Assembly: GCA_045660265.1 (NCBI GenBank)
Contig: JAZRDM010000017.1
Span: forward strand, 23,992 to 87,991
DNA length: 64,000 nt
Source: Scatosoma sp045660265
GTDB taxonomy: Bacteria; Bacillota; Clostridia; Christensenellales; Borkfalkiaceae
Direction of reading: 5' to 3'
Shown here: piece by piece, positions 1 through 8,820 of the stretch
Layout of the letters: each line of letters begins with the position of its first letter
How positions within the stretch are numbered: position 1 is the first letter of the stretch
Notes under the pieces: generated by a model
The model's input: the letters and a program-made list of their open reading frames with translations, nothing else
Database searches by the model: none
What the model was told of the DNA's origin: nothing
Position numbers and translations under genes: made by a program

Positions 1-1932
1 GCGCTCACAGGGAAAAACGAAAAGGTGGGCAATTGGGCGGGCGTTACCGTTGAAAAGAAAGAGCATAAAATTAAAAAAAGCTTTTATAGTGGCGAAGACG
101 AGTTGGTAGTCGTTGACTTGCCTGGCGCGTATTCTATGTCGCCGTTTACGAGTGAGGAGAGCGTTACAAGCTCGTATATTCACGAAGAAAAGCTGGACGC
201 GATTATCAACATTGTAGACGCGACGAATTTAAGCCGCAGCCTGTTTTTTACCACGCAGCTGTTAGAGCTTGGCGTGCCCGTTGTGATTGCGCTTAATAAA
301 GCGGATATTAACAAGAAAAAGGAAACGGAGATTGACGAAAATTTGCTTTCGAAAAAGCTGGGCTGTCCCGTACTCGAAACGGTTTCAACGTCGGCAAACG
401 GCTTAAAAGCGGTGATTGCGGAAGCGGTAAAAGCGGTGGGCAGAATACAAACCGCGCCTTTTTCGCAAGGGGCAGTGGATTTGACAGACAAAGATGCTGT
501 GCGCGAAGCGGATAGAAAACGTTTTGAATTTGTCAATGCTGCCGTGGCGGAAGTGGAAACGCGGAAAGTATTTACCAGCGAAAGAAACGTACAGGATAAA
601 ATAGACGCTGTTTTAACGAATAAGTGGTTTGGTTTGCCTATTTTTGCGGTGGTGATGTTCCTTGTGTTCGGTATTTCGCAAGCGTGGGTAGGGCCTTGGC
701 TTTCGGATATCTTTTGCGGTTGGTTGGAAGCGGGGCAAGACCTGCTTGCAACGGCGCTTACGGCGGAAAACGGTGAAATGGGAATTTTGGCGTCCATACT
801 AGTGGACGGCGTTGTTGGCGGTGTGATAGCCGTTGTGGGATTTTTACCGCTTGTGATGGTGATGTATTTCACCATCGCGCTTTTGGAAGATTGCGGGTAC
901 ATGGCGCGCGCGTCTGTTGTACTCGACCCCATTTTCAAAAAAGTGGGGCTGTCGGGGAAATCGATTATTCCCTTCGTTATCGGTACGGGCTGTGCAATTC
1001 CCGGAGTAATGGCGTGCAGAACCATTCGTAACGAAAGGGAACGCAAAGCCACGGCAATGTTAGCGCCTTTCATGCCTTGCGGGGCAAAATTACCCGTTAT
1101 TTCCCTGTTTGCCGGAGCATTTTTTGGTAACTCGGCTTGGGTTGGTGTAACAATGTATTTCGCGGGGATTGCCATTATTCTTGGCTGTGCGTTGCTTATT
1201 AACGTTTTGACGGGAAATAAAAAACGCAAATCCTTCTTTATTATCGAATTGCCCGAATATAAATGGCCTAGCGTTTGGGGGGCTTGTAAATCTATGTTCT
1301 CGCGCGCGTGGTCGTATATCGTTAAGGCGGGGACAATTATTCTTGTTTGTAATTTTGCGGTGCACGTGATGCAGACGTTTAACTGGTCTTTTCAGGCGGT
1401 TGACGCGGAACAATCCATTCTGCACGATATAGCTACGCCGTTTGCGTACTTTATCGCGCCCATTATCGGTATTTGCGCTTGGCAGTTGGCGGCGGCGACG
1501 ATTACCGGCTTTATCGCCAAAGAAAATGTCGTAGGGACGCTTGCTGTTTGTTATGGTATTACCAACTTCTTTAATATGGAAGATTTGGAAATGATAGAAG
1601 GGGCGGCTCCTACCGTTGCGGCGGCGTTTGCAATTACGAAGGTAGCGGCGTTGGCGTTTTTGATGTTGAACTTATTCTCACCGCCTTGTTTTGCGGCAAT
1701 CGGCGCAATGAATGCGGAAATGAAGGACAAAAAATGGTTTTGGGCGGGCATTGGTTTACAGCTTGCCGTCGGATACGTAGTATCCTTTTTGGTCTTCTTC
1801 TTTGGTACGCTGTTCTCGGGTGCAGGCTTTTTAGATGCTTGGATGCCTATCGTGGGTTGGTGCATAACGCTGGCAATTTCGACGGTGTTTGCGCTGTTGA
1901 TTATCAAAAAACGTAAACAAGCCAACACATAA
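1..1932 (+). CDS. feoB: Ferrous iron transport protein B, 5' end outside the window
   Basis: Membrane GTPase that imports Fe(II). The frame is open from base 1 (the visible part opens with A-L-T-G-K-N), so the Walker A/G1 motif and start lie upstream. Visible are VGNWAGVTVE after G1, DLPGAYSM (G3), NKAD (G4), then a multi-helix C-terminal half with the gate motif VIGTGCAIPG and the Cys pairs typical of FeoB. The 643 visible codons fit most of a ~700-residue protein. The next gene, 11 bp downstream, is the small Cys-rich protein usual after clostridial feoB, and a metal-dependent repressor follows it. Confidence 0.96.
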   Translation, partial: ALTGKNEKVGNWAGVTVEKKEHKIKKSFYSGEDELVVVDLPGAYSMSPFTSEESVTSSYIHEEKLDAIINIVDATNLSRSLFFTTQLLELGVPVVIALNKADINKKKETEIDENLLSKKLGCPVLETVSTSANGLKAVIAEAVKAVGRIQTAPFSQGAVDLTDKDAVREADRKRFEFVNAAVAEVETRKVFTSERNVQDKIDAVLTNKWFGLPIFAVVMFLVFGISQAWVGPWLSDIFCGWLEAGQDLLATALTAENGEMGILASILVDGVVGGVIAVVGFLPLVMVMYFTIALLEDCGYMARASVVLDPIFKKVGLSGKSIIPFVIGTGCAIPGVMACRTIRNERERKATAMLAPFMPCGAKLPVISLFAGAFFGNSAWVGVTMYFAGIAIILGCALLINVLTGNKKRKSFFIIELPEYKWPSVWGACKSMFSRAWSYIVKAGTIILVCNFAVHVMQTFNWSFQAVDAEQSILHDIATPFAYFIAPIIGICAWQLAAATITGFIAKENVVGTLAVCYGITNFFNMEDLEMIEGAAPTVAAAFAITKVAALAFLMLNLFSPPCFAAIGAMNAEMKDKKWFWAGIGLQLAVGYVVSFLVFFFGTLFSGAGFLDAWMPIVGWCITLAISTVFALLIIKKRKQANT

Positions 1933-1943
1933 AGGAGAAACGT

Positions 1944-2201
1944 ATGGAACCTGGAGAAATTATTGCGTTAATTGCGATTACGCTTATTCTTGGCGGCGCG
2001 CTGTGGTATATTATTAAATCGAAAAAAAGCGGCAGAAAGTGTATCGGCTGTCCGGGCGGTTGTAACTGCGGGGCGAAAGAGAATAAAAACACTCATGGCT
2101 GTTGCGGTTGTTCGCATTGCGGCGAGCAAGGAGACATAGAAGCTGGTGAAGAAATCGGCGAAACTGCGCCGGAAACGGAGCTTTCAGAAGACCTGGAATA
2201 A
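1944..2201 (+). CDS. FeoB-associated Cys-rich membrane protein
   Basis: 85 aa. One N-terminal membrane helix (about residues 4-24) is followed by a cytoplasmic Cys cluster (CIGCPGGCNCG, then CCGCSHC) and an acidic tail. This matches the FeoB-associated Cys-rich family, proposed to help FeoB handle iron. It begins 11 bp after feoB behind AAAGGAG and ends at a terminator, so the two are probably co-transcribed. The Cys count suggests metal binding; the exact role is not established. Confidence 0.88.
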   Translation: MEPGEIIALIAITLILGGALWYIIKSKKSGRKCIGCPGGCNCGAKENKNTHGCCGCSHCGEQGDIEAGEEIGETAPETELSEDLE

Positions 2202-2202
2202 C

Positions 2203-2237
2203 AAAAAAAGCAAACGCGAAAGATGTTTGCTTTTTTA
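2203..2237 (+). terminator. Rho-independent terminator after the feo genes
   Basis: AAAAAAGCAAAC and GTTTGCTTTTTT form a perfect stem around a short loop and end in a T run directly after the Cys-rich gene stop. Confidence 0.85.
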
Positions 2238-2261
2238 ATATAAAAATTTTTTAACAAAGCC

Positions 2262-2290
2262 TTTACAAACGCAAGAAAATGCGTTATAAT
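2262..2290 (+). promoter_or_regulatory. Sigma-A promoter of the DtxR-like gene
   Basis: TTTACA at 2262-2267 and TATAAT at 2285-2290 with a 17-bp spacer, 31 bp before the start codon. Confidence 0.8.
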
Positions 2291-2320
2291 GTGCAAAAGT
2301 ACAAACAAAAGGGGAAAGGT

Positions 2321-2689
2321 ATGAAATATCGTGAGTCGGAAGAAATGTATTTAGAAACGATTTTGCTTTTAAAAAAGCAAAAAAGCAGTGTACATTCCAT
2401 TGATATTGCAAACGAATTAGAATATTCCCGTCCCAGCGTATCGCGTGCTGTAGGGTTACTCCAAAAAAACGGGTATATCACGATGGCAGCTTCGGGGGAA
2501 ATCGAATTGACGCAAGCCGGTTACGATAAAGCGCGTTCCATTTACGAAAGACATAACGTTATTACCAAGGTGTTGACCAAGCTGGGCGCAAACCAAACGG
2601 TAGCGGAAGAAAATGCTTGCCGTATCGAGCACGTTATTTCTGACGAATTAGTGCAAACGCTTAAAGAATTTTTAGAAAAAGATAAATAA
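2321..2689 (+). CDS. DtxR/MntR-family metal-dependent repressor, short form
   Basis: 122 aa from ATG 2321, chosen because GGGGAAAGG precedes it. It opens with YRESEEMYLETILLL, the usual start of DtxR/MntR winged-helix proteins, followed by the recognition helix region (EYSRPSVSRAVGLL) and wing. The dimerisation helices follow (ENACRIEHVISDELV), but the protein ends there, without the SH3-like domain of full-length DtxR. From its place beside feoB it probably represses iron or manganese uptake genes with metal as co-repressor; the metal cannot be read from sequence. Confidence 0.85.
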   Translation: MKYRESEEMYLETILLLKKQKSSVHSIDIANELEYSRPSVSRAVGLLQKNGYITMAASGEIELTQAGYDKARSIYERHNVITKVLTKLGANQTVAEENACRIEHVISDELVQTLKEFLEKDK

Positions 2690-2812
2690 ACCGATTAAAG
2701 ACGGTTAAACGGGCGTTTAAAAACGGTTGATTTACGGTTTGAGGAAATATTCGTTTAAAAATGATAAGCAAATTAGGGTAAAATAAAGGCGCATAAAGCG
2801 TTTGGGGAGAAT

Positions 2813-3541
2813 ATGATTTTATACTATGTAAGACACGGCGATCCTATTTACGAGCCGGACAGTTTGACGGAATTAGGGCATAAGCAAGCGGCGGCATTGG
2901 CAAAACGATTTTCGTTGTATGGATTAGACGAAGTATATTCTTCTCCGTCCAACCGCGCGAAACTGACGGCACAGCCTACCTGCGAAGCGCTCGGCTTGAC
3001 AATGAAAATTTGCGATTGGGCAGATGAAGCAAAAGCGGGCGAAGATACTATGATTACCAACGCGGATGGAAAGCTGGAATGGGCGTTTACGGATAAGGAT
3101 TTGATTTTGAAGTTCAATGATCCTAGCGTGCGCGCCTTGGATATGGAGTGGTATAAGCACGAGCATTTTAAAAATTATCCCTTTGAAAAAGGAATGAAGA
3201 GAATTGAGGCGGCGGTGGATGAGTTTTTGCTGTCTTTAGGATATAAACACGATAGAAAAAACCATTGCTACGAAAAGGTTGGAAAATCCCCTGAAAGAGT
3301 GGCGCTTTTTGCCCACGGCGGCGCGGCAATGATGATTTTAAGCTCGATTTTAGATATTCCGTATCCGCAATTTGCAACGCGTTGCTCGATTTCACACTCT
3401 TCCGTAACGGCAATCACGTTTGGGCTTTCTTCTCTTGGCGACGAAGGGCGTATGTATCCGCAAGTGTTCCAGTATGCAAACGATTCGCATTTGTATAAAG
3501 AAGAAATTCTTACGGGGTACAATAATTCGGTAAATATTTAA
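2813..3541 (+). CDS. Histidine phosphatase family protein
   Basis: 242 aa, with the phosphoglycerate-mutase-like signature near the N-terminus (YYVRHGDP; the His becomes phosphorylated) and the second catalytic His in FAHGG at about residue 168. LTELGHKQA and SSPSNRAKLTA are typical of the family. The substrate cannot be inferred. It is monocistronic, behind GGGGAG, and converges on a minus-strand gene across a bidirectional terminator. Confidence 0.85.
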   Translation: MILYYVRHGDPIYEPDSLTELGHKQAAALAKRFSLYGLDEVYSSPSNRAKLTAQPTCEALGLTMKICDWADEAKAGEDTMITNADGKLEWAFTDKDLILKFNDPSVRALDMEWYKHEHFKNYPFEKGMKRIEAAVDEFLLSLGYKHDRKNHCYEKVGKSPERVALFAHGGAAMMILSSILDIPYPQFATRCSISHSSVTAITFGLSSLGDEGRMYPQVFQYANDSHLYKEEILTGYNNSVNI

Positions 3542-3619
3542 TGCGGGCAAACGGTTTTTGACAAGCGGGGCATAGGAAATTAAACATGCCAAAATATCAA
3601 TGTTAAAATTAAAAATGAA

Positions 3620-3652
3620 AAAAAGGCTAACGAAGTTTCGTTAGCCTTTTTT
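3620..3652. terminator. Bidirectional terminator between convergent genes
   Basis: GGCTAACGAA/TTCGTTAGCC is a perfect 10-bp stem with A-rich sequence on the left and T-rich on the right, so it can end transcripts from both sides. Confidence 0.85.
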
Positions 3653-3709
3653 ATCAAATTATAAAGTAAAAAAGTTTTTGTTTTTACACATTCTCTAGTA
3701 AATTTGCCA

Positions 3710-3943
3710 TTAAAATTTTCTTTGATACAGCTCTTGTGCGATTTGGAAAAATGCATCCCTTTTGTCGCGGAAATCTTTATATAATTCTTGCTGTTTTTCG
3801 TCTAAAGAATCGACGAGGTCGTTTTCCGCTATCCACATTTGACTTTGGGCTATTCTAAACTCATAGTCCATATCACTGCGTATTTTTTCAGCCACTTTAC
3901 CGATCATTTCCCCAATTTCTTCTTCTGTAAATTTCTTTTTCAT
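3710..3943 (-). CDS. Small charged protein of unknown function
   Basis: 77 aa, helical and highly charged (rich in E, K, D, Q), with no membrane segment or known motif. A good ribosome site (AAGGAG, 7 nt before ATG on the minus strand) supports translation. It starts only 17 nt downstream of the terminator that closes the 3960-4165 RNA and no separate promoter is obvious, so expression may depend on read-through. Confidence 0.6.
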   Translation of the reverse strand: MKKKFTEEEIGEMIGKVAEKIRSDMDYEFRIAQSQMWIAENDLVDSLDEKQQELYKDFRDKRDAFFQIAQELYQRKF

Positions 3944-3959
3944 AAAGACTCCTTATAAT

Positions 3960-3989
3960 AAAAAAGTGCGTTGACCGAAGCCAACGCAC
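3960..3989 (-). terminator. Terminator of the structured RNA, UUCG loop
   Basis: On the minus strand GTGCGTTG/CAACGCAC forms an 8-bp stem capped by a C(TTCG)G tetraloop and followed by six T. Confidence 0.85.
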
Positions 3990-4165
3990 AAAAACGCAGG
4001 CTCCAATCGTCGCCAAACAATCTATCGTAGTATAAGTGAAACCTTACTATCAAGAAGGAGCTGCATTTTTAACAAATTACTTTCTTGATAGTATGATAAT
4101 AAAAAGGTATAATATTCCTATAAAAGAAAAAACACTTATTGCTACAAGTATTCAAATTGTTTGGC
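3960..4165 (-). ncRNA. Structured ~206-nt RNA, 6S-like rod or terminator-controlled leader
   Basis: A minus-strand promoter and a strong terminator delimit ~206 nt with no convincing ORF. The RNA folds as one long rod: 4156-4165 pairs with 4012-4021 (10 bp), 4133-4139 with 4032-4038 (7 bp) and 4082-4092 with 4046-4056 (11 bp), with internal bulges. Length, rod shape and own promoter/terminator fit 6S RNA. Alternatively it is a leader whose terminator controls the 77-aa gene just downstream. Not assigned by homology. Confidence 0.55.
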
Positions 4166-4171
4166 AAATTT

Positions 4172-4200
4172 AGTATAGCACAAACGAAAAGTTTTTTCAA
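4172..4200 (-). promoter_or_regulatory. Sigma-A promoter of the structured RNA
   Basis: On the minus strand: TTGAAA (4195-4200), a 17-bp spacer, TATACT (4172-4177). The predicted start, about 4165, coincides with the first base of the closing stem. Confidence 0.8.
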
Positions 4201-4240
4201 GCGGTTTCTATAAAAATAACCAAGAAATTTTGTTTTGCTA

Positions 4241-4292
4241 TTGACAAGCATACAAACGTGTAGTATAATGCACTTAAATGAACGTGTTCATT
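4241..4292 (+). promoter_or_regulatory. TetR-operon promoter with palindromic operator
   Basis: TTGACA (4241-4246), 17 bp, TATAAT (4264-4269). The likely start point lies in the palindrome AATGAAC-GT-GTTCATT (4277-4292), placed to block initiation and therefore a good candidate site for the TetR protein encoded just after it. Confidence 0.85.
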
Positions 4293-4304
4293 AAAGGAGT
4301 GCGT

Positions 4305-4814
4305 ATGCCAAAGAAAATAGAAAATATACGTCAATTATTGCTAGATAAGGCGAAATGGCTGTTAGAAAAAGAAGGATATGCAAAACTGACTATGCGCTCG
4401 GTGGCAAGTGCGTGCGGGTTAGGGGTTGGTACAGCGTATAATTATTTTTCGTCTAAAGATATGCTTATCGCGTCTTTTATGCTAGAGGATTGGAGAAATA
4501 CCTTGCAAAAAATGCAAGCGTGTCAGGCGAAAGGCGTGGAAAAAGTGGGGAGCGTTTATCAAAATTTGCTCGAATTTATCGCGCAACATCAAACGTTATT
4601 TTCGGACGAGGGCGCGCAAAAGAGCTATTTAGCAAGCTCGGCGGCGTGGCATAAGCAGTTGAGAGAGCAACTTTCCCAAGAGGTGTTACCAGCTTGTCAA
4701 GGCAAAGAGCAAGAGGAGTTTTTATCCCTCTTTATTGCGGATTCCCTGCTGTCGTGGAGCGTGGAAGGAAGAGCGTTTTCCGACTTAAAACCTATTATTG
4801 AAAAGCTATTATAA
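4305..4814 (+). CDS. TetR/AcrR-family transcriptional regulator
   Basis: 169 aa. The N-terminal HTH (LTMRSVASACGLGVGTAYNYF, about residues 31-51) is classic TetR; the rest is a helical ligand-binding domain. ATG 4305 is preferred over the in-frame ATG 4278, because 4278 lies inside the operator and AAAGGAG precedes 4305. First gene of a seven-gene operon ending near 9468, which it probably represses; the inducer is unknown. Confidence 0.9.
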   Translation: MPKKIENIRQLLLDKAKWLLEKEGYAKLTMRSVASACGLGVGTAYNYFSSKDMLIASFMLEDWRNTLQKMQACQAKGVEKVGSVYQNLLEFIAQHQTLFSDEGAQKSYLASSAAWHKQLREQLSQEVLPACQGKEQEEFLSLFIADSLLSWSVEGRAFSDLKPIIEKLL

Positions 4815-4828
4815 AGGAGATATATCAA

Positions 4829-5758
4829 ATGAGCAGTTTTGAAAATTTACGTATCGTAGACAACTTTTATCAAACGTCCCTGTTTTTTCCGATGCCGACG
4901 GTAGTAATCGGTACGCTGTGCGAAGACGGGACGACGTCGCTGGGGCCGTATTCGTTAATACAGCCGTATTATGTAGCGGGGAAAGATTATTACGCTATGT
5001 TGCTTTCTTGCCGTAACTCTTCTAATACGGCGCAAAACATTTTGCGTAATGGGAAATGTTCGATTAACTTTATTACGGACGAACCCAAGTATTTCAAAGA
5101 AGCGGTAAAGCTTTCATGGCCAGGGGATAAACCTTCTGAAAAGATGCCCAAATGCAATTTTAAATTAGAAAAGAGCATGATTGAAGAAGAAACGGGCGAG
5201 GCGCGTCCTATGGTGTTGACGGACGCAATGCAGGTTATCGAATGTACGTGGGTGAGAGAGCTTGACGGCGCGGATAAAGACCAAGCAGGCGAATTGCACG
5301 GTTATGAAGGCCCGTATCACGATTTCAATGGGATTACAAGTAAATTCGGCGCGCATTTCATTTTAAAAATCGATAAAATTTTAATGAAGAAGAAATACAG
5401 CGACGCCATTATTAACGGCGTAAAGGCGGGGGATTTCCCTAATTTGCCCGTTGATTACGGCTATCGCGACAGTAAAAATTTCTGGTATCATAGGGCTAAG
5501 AGAATGAAAGCAGAGCTCTTGCAAATGCGTCAAGCTTCGTTGGAATCGGTGCGTTATGCGGCGGATAGAGTGGATGATAAAGTTAAATTCACGGACGAAG
5601 CGTTAAAGACGGTTTTGGGTGTGCCCAGAGTATTCTTGCCCCTCGTTTTAAAGGGCTGTGTTTCGTGGGCAAAGGAAAACGGCGTAGAGTTGGTAACGGA
5701 AGAGCATATGAAGATTATCAACGATAAACGTTCGCAAGAAAAAAATAAAAAGAAATAA
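4829..5758 (+). CDS. Flavin reductase-like (FMN-binding split-barrel) protein
   Basis: 309 aa. The N-terminal ~200 residues look like a flavin reductase-like/DIM6 domain: FPMPTVVIGTLCEDGTTSLGPYSLI at the start of the barrel, then a stretch typical of FMN phosphate contacts (SCRNSSNTAQNI). The C-terminal ~100 residues are helical and charged, an extension beyond the usual domain. It is 14 bp after the TetR gene with AAAGGAG, so first structural gene of the operon. Probably an NAD(P)H:flavin oxidoreductase; substrate unknown. Confidence 0.75.
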   Translation: MSSFENLRIVDNFYQTSLFFPMPTVVIGTLCEDGTTSLGPYSLIQPYYVAGKDYYAMLLSCRNSSNTAQNILRNGKCSINFITDEPKYFKEAVKLSWPGDKPSEKMPKCNFKLEKSMIEEETGEARPMVLTDAMQVIECTWVRELDGADKDQAGELHGYEGPYHDFNGITSKFGAHFILKIDKILMKKKYSDAIINGVKAGDFPNLPVDYGYRDSKNFWYHRAKRMKAELLQMRQASLESVRYAADRVDDKVKFTDEALKTVLGVPRVFLPLVLKGCVSWAKENGVELVTEEHMKIINDKRSQEKNKKK

Positions 5759-5776
5759 TAAAGGAGAAAAAATATT

Positions 5777-6628
5777 ATGAAAATTGTACTTGCAGGCGCT
5801 TATGGCAATTTAGGTTCGGACATTTTTAAGTCGTTGTTAAAGGAAGGACACGAAGTTGTTGCCGCGGATATGATTGAAAAGGATCTTGGTGTAGAGGGTA
5901 ATTTTACGTTTAAGAAAATTGACATCACCGATCCTGAAACGCTTAAGGGGATTTGCGACGGCGCAGACGCGGTGATTACAACGGTAGGTCTTACCAAAAC
6001 GTCAGCCACCGTTACAAACTACCAAATCGATTATCAAGGAAACTTAAACCTTCTTAACGAAGCAAAGGCGGCGGGTGTAAAGAACTTTACGTATATTTCC
6101 GTTATCAAGGCGGATAAAGCGCCTAAGGTGCCTATGTTGCATGCAAAATATCTTTTTGAAGAAGAACTTAAAAAGAGCGGTTTGAACTGGGTTATCCACC
6201 GTCCTACCGGTTATTTCTACGATATTGTAAAAGTATTTAAGCCTATGGTTGAAAAGGGCGAAGTTACGTTGCTTGGGAAAGAAGCTGTACACGCAAACGT
6301 TATTTCGACGGAAGATTTTGCCGAATTTATCGTAAAACACGTTATGGACGAAAACGTAACGTACGACGTAGGCGGAAAGGAAACGTATTCGTACGAAGAA
6401 ATTGCAAATATGTGTTTTGCGGCGGCAGGCAAAGAACCTGTCATCAAACGCGCGCCCGCATTCTTGTTTGACGTGCTTGCGTTTGTGAATAAACTCAAGA
6501 AAAACGGTAAAGAAGCGATTTTGCGTTTCTCCAAGTGGACGCTTACGGAAGAAATGGTGGGCGATACCGTTTACGGTGATATGAGTTTTGCCGAATACAT
6601 TAAAGAAAGTTTTACTAAGGAGGCATAA
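5777..6628 (+). CDS. NAD(P)-dependent SDR/NmrA-like oxidoreductase or epimerase
   Basis: 283 aa. The Rossmann dinucleotide motif is at the N-terminus (GAYGNLGSDI), with DITDPETLKG and GADAVITTVG typical of atypical (extended) SDR proteins. A classical YxxxK catalytic pair is not clear, as in NmrA-like members. It starts 18 bp after the flavin reductase-like gene and ends 2 bp before the DUF1295 gene, so the three are probably translated together and may form a redox pathway. Confidence 0.8.
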   Translation: MKIVLAGAYGNLGSDIFKSLLKEGHEVVAADMIEKDLGVEGNFTFKKIDITDPETLKGICDGADAVITTVGLTKTSATVTNYQIDYQGNLNLLNEAKAAGVKNFTYISVIKADKAPKVPMLHAKYLFEEELKKSGLNWVIHRPTGYFYDIVKVFKPMVEKGEVTLLGKEAVHANVISTEDFAEFIVKHVMDENVTYDVGGKETYSYEEIANMCFAAAGKEPVIKRAPAFLFDVLAFVNKLKKNGKEAILRFSKWTLTEEMVGDTVYGDMSFAEYIKESFTKEA

Positions 6629-6630
6629 GT

Positions 6631-7446
6631 ATGGGTTGGGAGTTTTTGTGGATATTTGCCGTTATCGCATTAGTATTAAGCGCGGTAGGCTTTTATAAAT
6701 TTGTTTATTTCCTTTCTATCGGCTACGGCTTCTCCGTAGCGGGTATCGGCGTAGCGCTTGCGATTATGAGTTTGGTTGGCGCATTTCCGCAAACAGCAGG
6801 CGTAGAACATTATATTTTATTTGCTTTGCTTGTCATTTACGGTATTCGCTTGTCCGGGTTCTTGCTTATCCGAGAATTGAAAAATATTTCTTTTAAAAAG
6901 ACGGACGTATTTAAAGATACGTTAAAGAAATCGGAAGAAAAGGCAATGCCTGTGTTTGTGAAAGCGACCATTTGGATTTGCGTTGCTATTTTGTACGTAG
7001 CGCAAACGTCTCCCGTATTTTTTAGAATGTACAACGGTACGCAAACGTCTGCGCTTGTTTGGGTGGGGATTGCTATCGCGGTAATCGCTATCGCAATCGA
7101 ATGGATTGCAGACCAACAAAAATCGGCGCAAAAAGCGAAAAATCCGAACAAAGTAGCAACCGAAGGTCTTTATAAAATCGTTCGTTGTCCCAACTATTTC
7201 GGGGAAATTTTGTTCTGGACGGGATTGTTTGTATCCTCGCTTGATTCGCTTTGCACGGTAGGGCAATGGATTACGGCTGTGTTGGCGTACGTGGCAATCG
7301 TATATATTATGTTCAACGGGGCGCAACGCTTAGAAAAACGTCAAATGGAACGTTATAAAGATGATCCCGAATATAACGCATATGTTGAAAAGACGCCTAT
7401 TATCATTCCTTTATTGCCTATCTATCATTTAAACAAGAAGAACTGA
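6631..7446 (+). CDS. DUF1295-family membrane protein (steroid 5-alpha-reductase-like)
   Basis: 271 aa, about six membrane helices. The C-terminal YKIVRCPNYFGEILFW segment is the DUF1295/5-alpha-reductase and isoprenylcysteine methyltransferase-like signature. Members reduce or methylate hydrophobic substrates at the membrane. With an adjacent SDR and flavin reductase-like protein, reduction of a lipid- or steroid-like compound is plausible, but this is inference. Confidence 0.8.
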   Translation: MGWEFLWIFAVIALVLSAVGFYKFVYFLSIGYGFSVAGIGVALAIMSLVGAFPQTAGVEHYILFALLVIYGIRLSGFLLIRELKNISFKKTDVFKDTLKKSEEKAMPVFVKATIWICVAILYVAQTSPVFFRMYNGTQTSALVWVGIAIAVIAIAIEWIADQQKSAQKAKNPNKVATEGLYKIVRCPNYFGEILFWTGLFVSSLDSLCTVGQWITAVLAYVAIVYIMFNGAQRLEKRQMERYKDDPEYNAYVEKTPIIIPLLPIYHLNKKN

Positions 7447-7455
7447 TAAACAGTT

Positions 7456-8175
7456 ATGCAAAAATCATTAAAGAATAAAATTATAAAAATCGCGAGTATT
7501 ACCCTAGCTGTAATACTCGTGTGTATAGGCGGATTTTTCATTTACGTTTCCGATTATTACCGCGCAGACGAAAGCGCGCAAGAAGTTGCTCGTGCGGAAT
7601 ATGTTACCGGTACGTCGGAAGGCGATTACGTAATTTCAAAGTCGGAAAATGCAAAAATCGGATGTATTTTTTATCCTGGTGCAAAGGTGGAAACAAAGGC
7701 ATATTTGCCTTTAATGGATGAGTTGGCTAAGGTAAATATCGATTGCTTTTTAATAGATATGCTGTTTCATTTGGCGTTTTTTGATGTCAATGCGGCGGAT
7801 AGAATTATTCAAGCAAATCCGCAAATAGAAAAGTGGTACATTGCTGGACATTCGCTTGGCGGCGCTATGGCTTCGCAATACGCCTATGAACACCAAGATA
7901 CCATTTCGGGACTTATTTTGTTGGGCGCGTATCCTTACAAAGAATATCCGTTAGACAAAACTTTGACGATTTACGGCGAATTGGATACTAGCGTAGAAGA
8001 TAAAATCAATTATACGCAAAACGTGTATGTTATAAAGGGCGGGAATCATGCGCAGTTTGGCAATTATGGCAAGCAGAGCGGTGATGCCGACGCGAAAATT
8101 AACGCGAAGGCTCAACAAATACAAGCGGTAGCGTATATGCATACCTTTATCCTTTTTGGCGACTGGTCTATATAA
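7456..8175 (+). CDS. Membrane-anchored alpha/beta hydrolase
   Basis: 239 aa. One N-terminal membrane helix (about residues 9-31) would place the domain outside the cell. The nucleophile elbow GHSLGG is at about residues 133-138; the acid is likely in the YGELDTS region and the His in GGNHAQFGNYG. Probably an esterase/lipase-like hydrolase. It starts 9 bp after the DUF1295 gene but lacks a strong ribosome site, so translational coupling is likely. Confidence 0.8.
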   Translation: MQKSLKNKIIKIASITLAVILVCIGGFFIYVSDYYRADESAQEVARAEYVTGTSEGDYVISKSENAKIGCIFYPGAKVETKAYLPLMDELAKVNIDCFLIDMLFHLAFFDVNAADRIIQANPQIEKWYIAGHSLGGAMASQYAYEHQDTISGLILLGAYPYKEYPLDKTLTIYGELDTSVEDKINYTQNVYVIKGGNHAQFGNYGKQSGDADAKINAKAQQIQAVAYMHTFILFGDWSI

Positions 8176-8193
8176 GACGAAGGAGAAAAATAT

Positions 8194-8820
8194 ATGGAAT
8201 TTACCGTTCCTATGGCTTTGGTAGATTATATCCCCGTTATTTGTTTTGCAGTGGCGGCGGTGATGTTAATTAAAATGCTTTATAACAAAATGAGTGCGGC
8301 TGCGTTTGCGCTGTTTGCGGCGGGGACGATTGACGTCGTTTGCGCGGGTGCGCTGAAAGCGACGTATAAGCTGTTGTATGCGGCAAACGTGTGCGATTTT
8401 CAATCGTTAAACGCTATGTTTTTCCCTGTGCAGTCCATTGGGTTCTTGTTGGCGGGGATTGGTATTTTGATGATGCTCTGTCAAAAGAAAGGAAAGGGCG
8501 CATTGTTGTCGGCGGCGGCTCCCGCGGTGTATAAAGGCACGTTTGTTTTTGTTGGCTTGATGGTTGCGGGGCTGGGCGTTATGGACGCTGTGCTTTGCGT
8601 TCTTAGCGCAAAATTAAAGAAAAAATGGTTAATTGCCGTATTTGTATTCTCGTTTGTGTGCTCGCTTGCAATGGGGTATTTATCCTCGCAAGACTTCGCG
8701 CAAGCGTCTATGAATTGGATTGCGGAAATTGTCAACGTTTGCGGGCAAGGCTCGTTACTTTTTGGCGTATGGAAGCTGAAAGAATCGGGCTTGGAAGCGT
8801 TAGAGCTTGGGGGCAAATAA
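8194..8820 (+). CDS. Polytopic membrane protein of unknown function
   Basis: 208 aa, about six hydrophobic helices separated by short Lys-rich loops, no recognised family. AAGGAG precedes the start. It directly abuts the next gene (TAA then ATG). By position it is part of the TetR operon and might transport or sense the compound handled by the operon enzymes; I cannot assign it. Confidence 0.7.
   Translation: MEFTVPMALVDYIPVICFAVAAVMLIKMLYNKMSAAAFALFAAGTIDVVCAGALKATYKLLYAANVCDFQSLNAMFFPVQSIGFLLAGIGILMMLCQKKGKGALLSAAAPAVYKGTFVFVGLMVAGLGVMDAVLCVLSAKLKKKWLIAVFVFSFVCSLAMGYLSSQDFAQASMNWIAEIVNVCGQGSLLFGVWKLKESGLEALELGGK

Noticed and set aside
180..1229. Long minus-strand open frame opposite feoB
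   Set aside because: It is the reverse complement of a clear FeoB reading frame, with no ribosome site or protein-like motifs.
4278..4304. In-frame ATG 4278 as start of the TetR gene
   Set aside because: It lies inside the operator palindrome, next to the predicted transcription start, and has no ribosome site, whereas 4305 has AAAGGAG.
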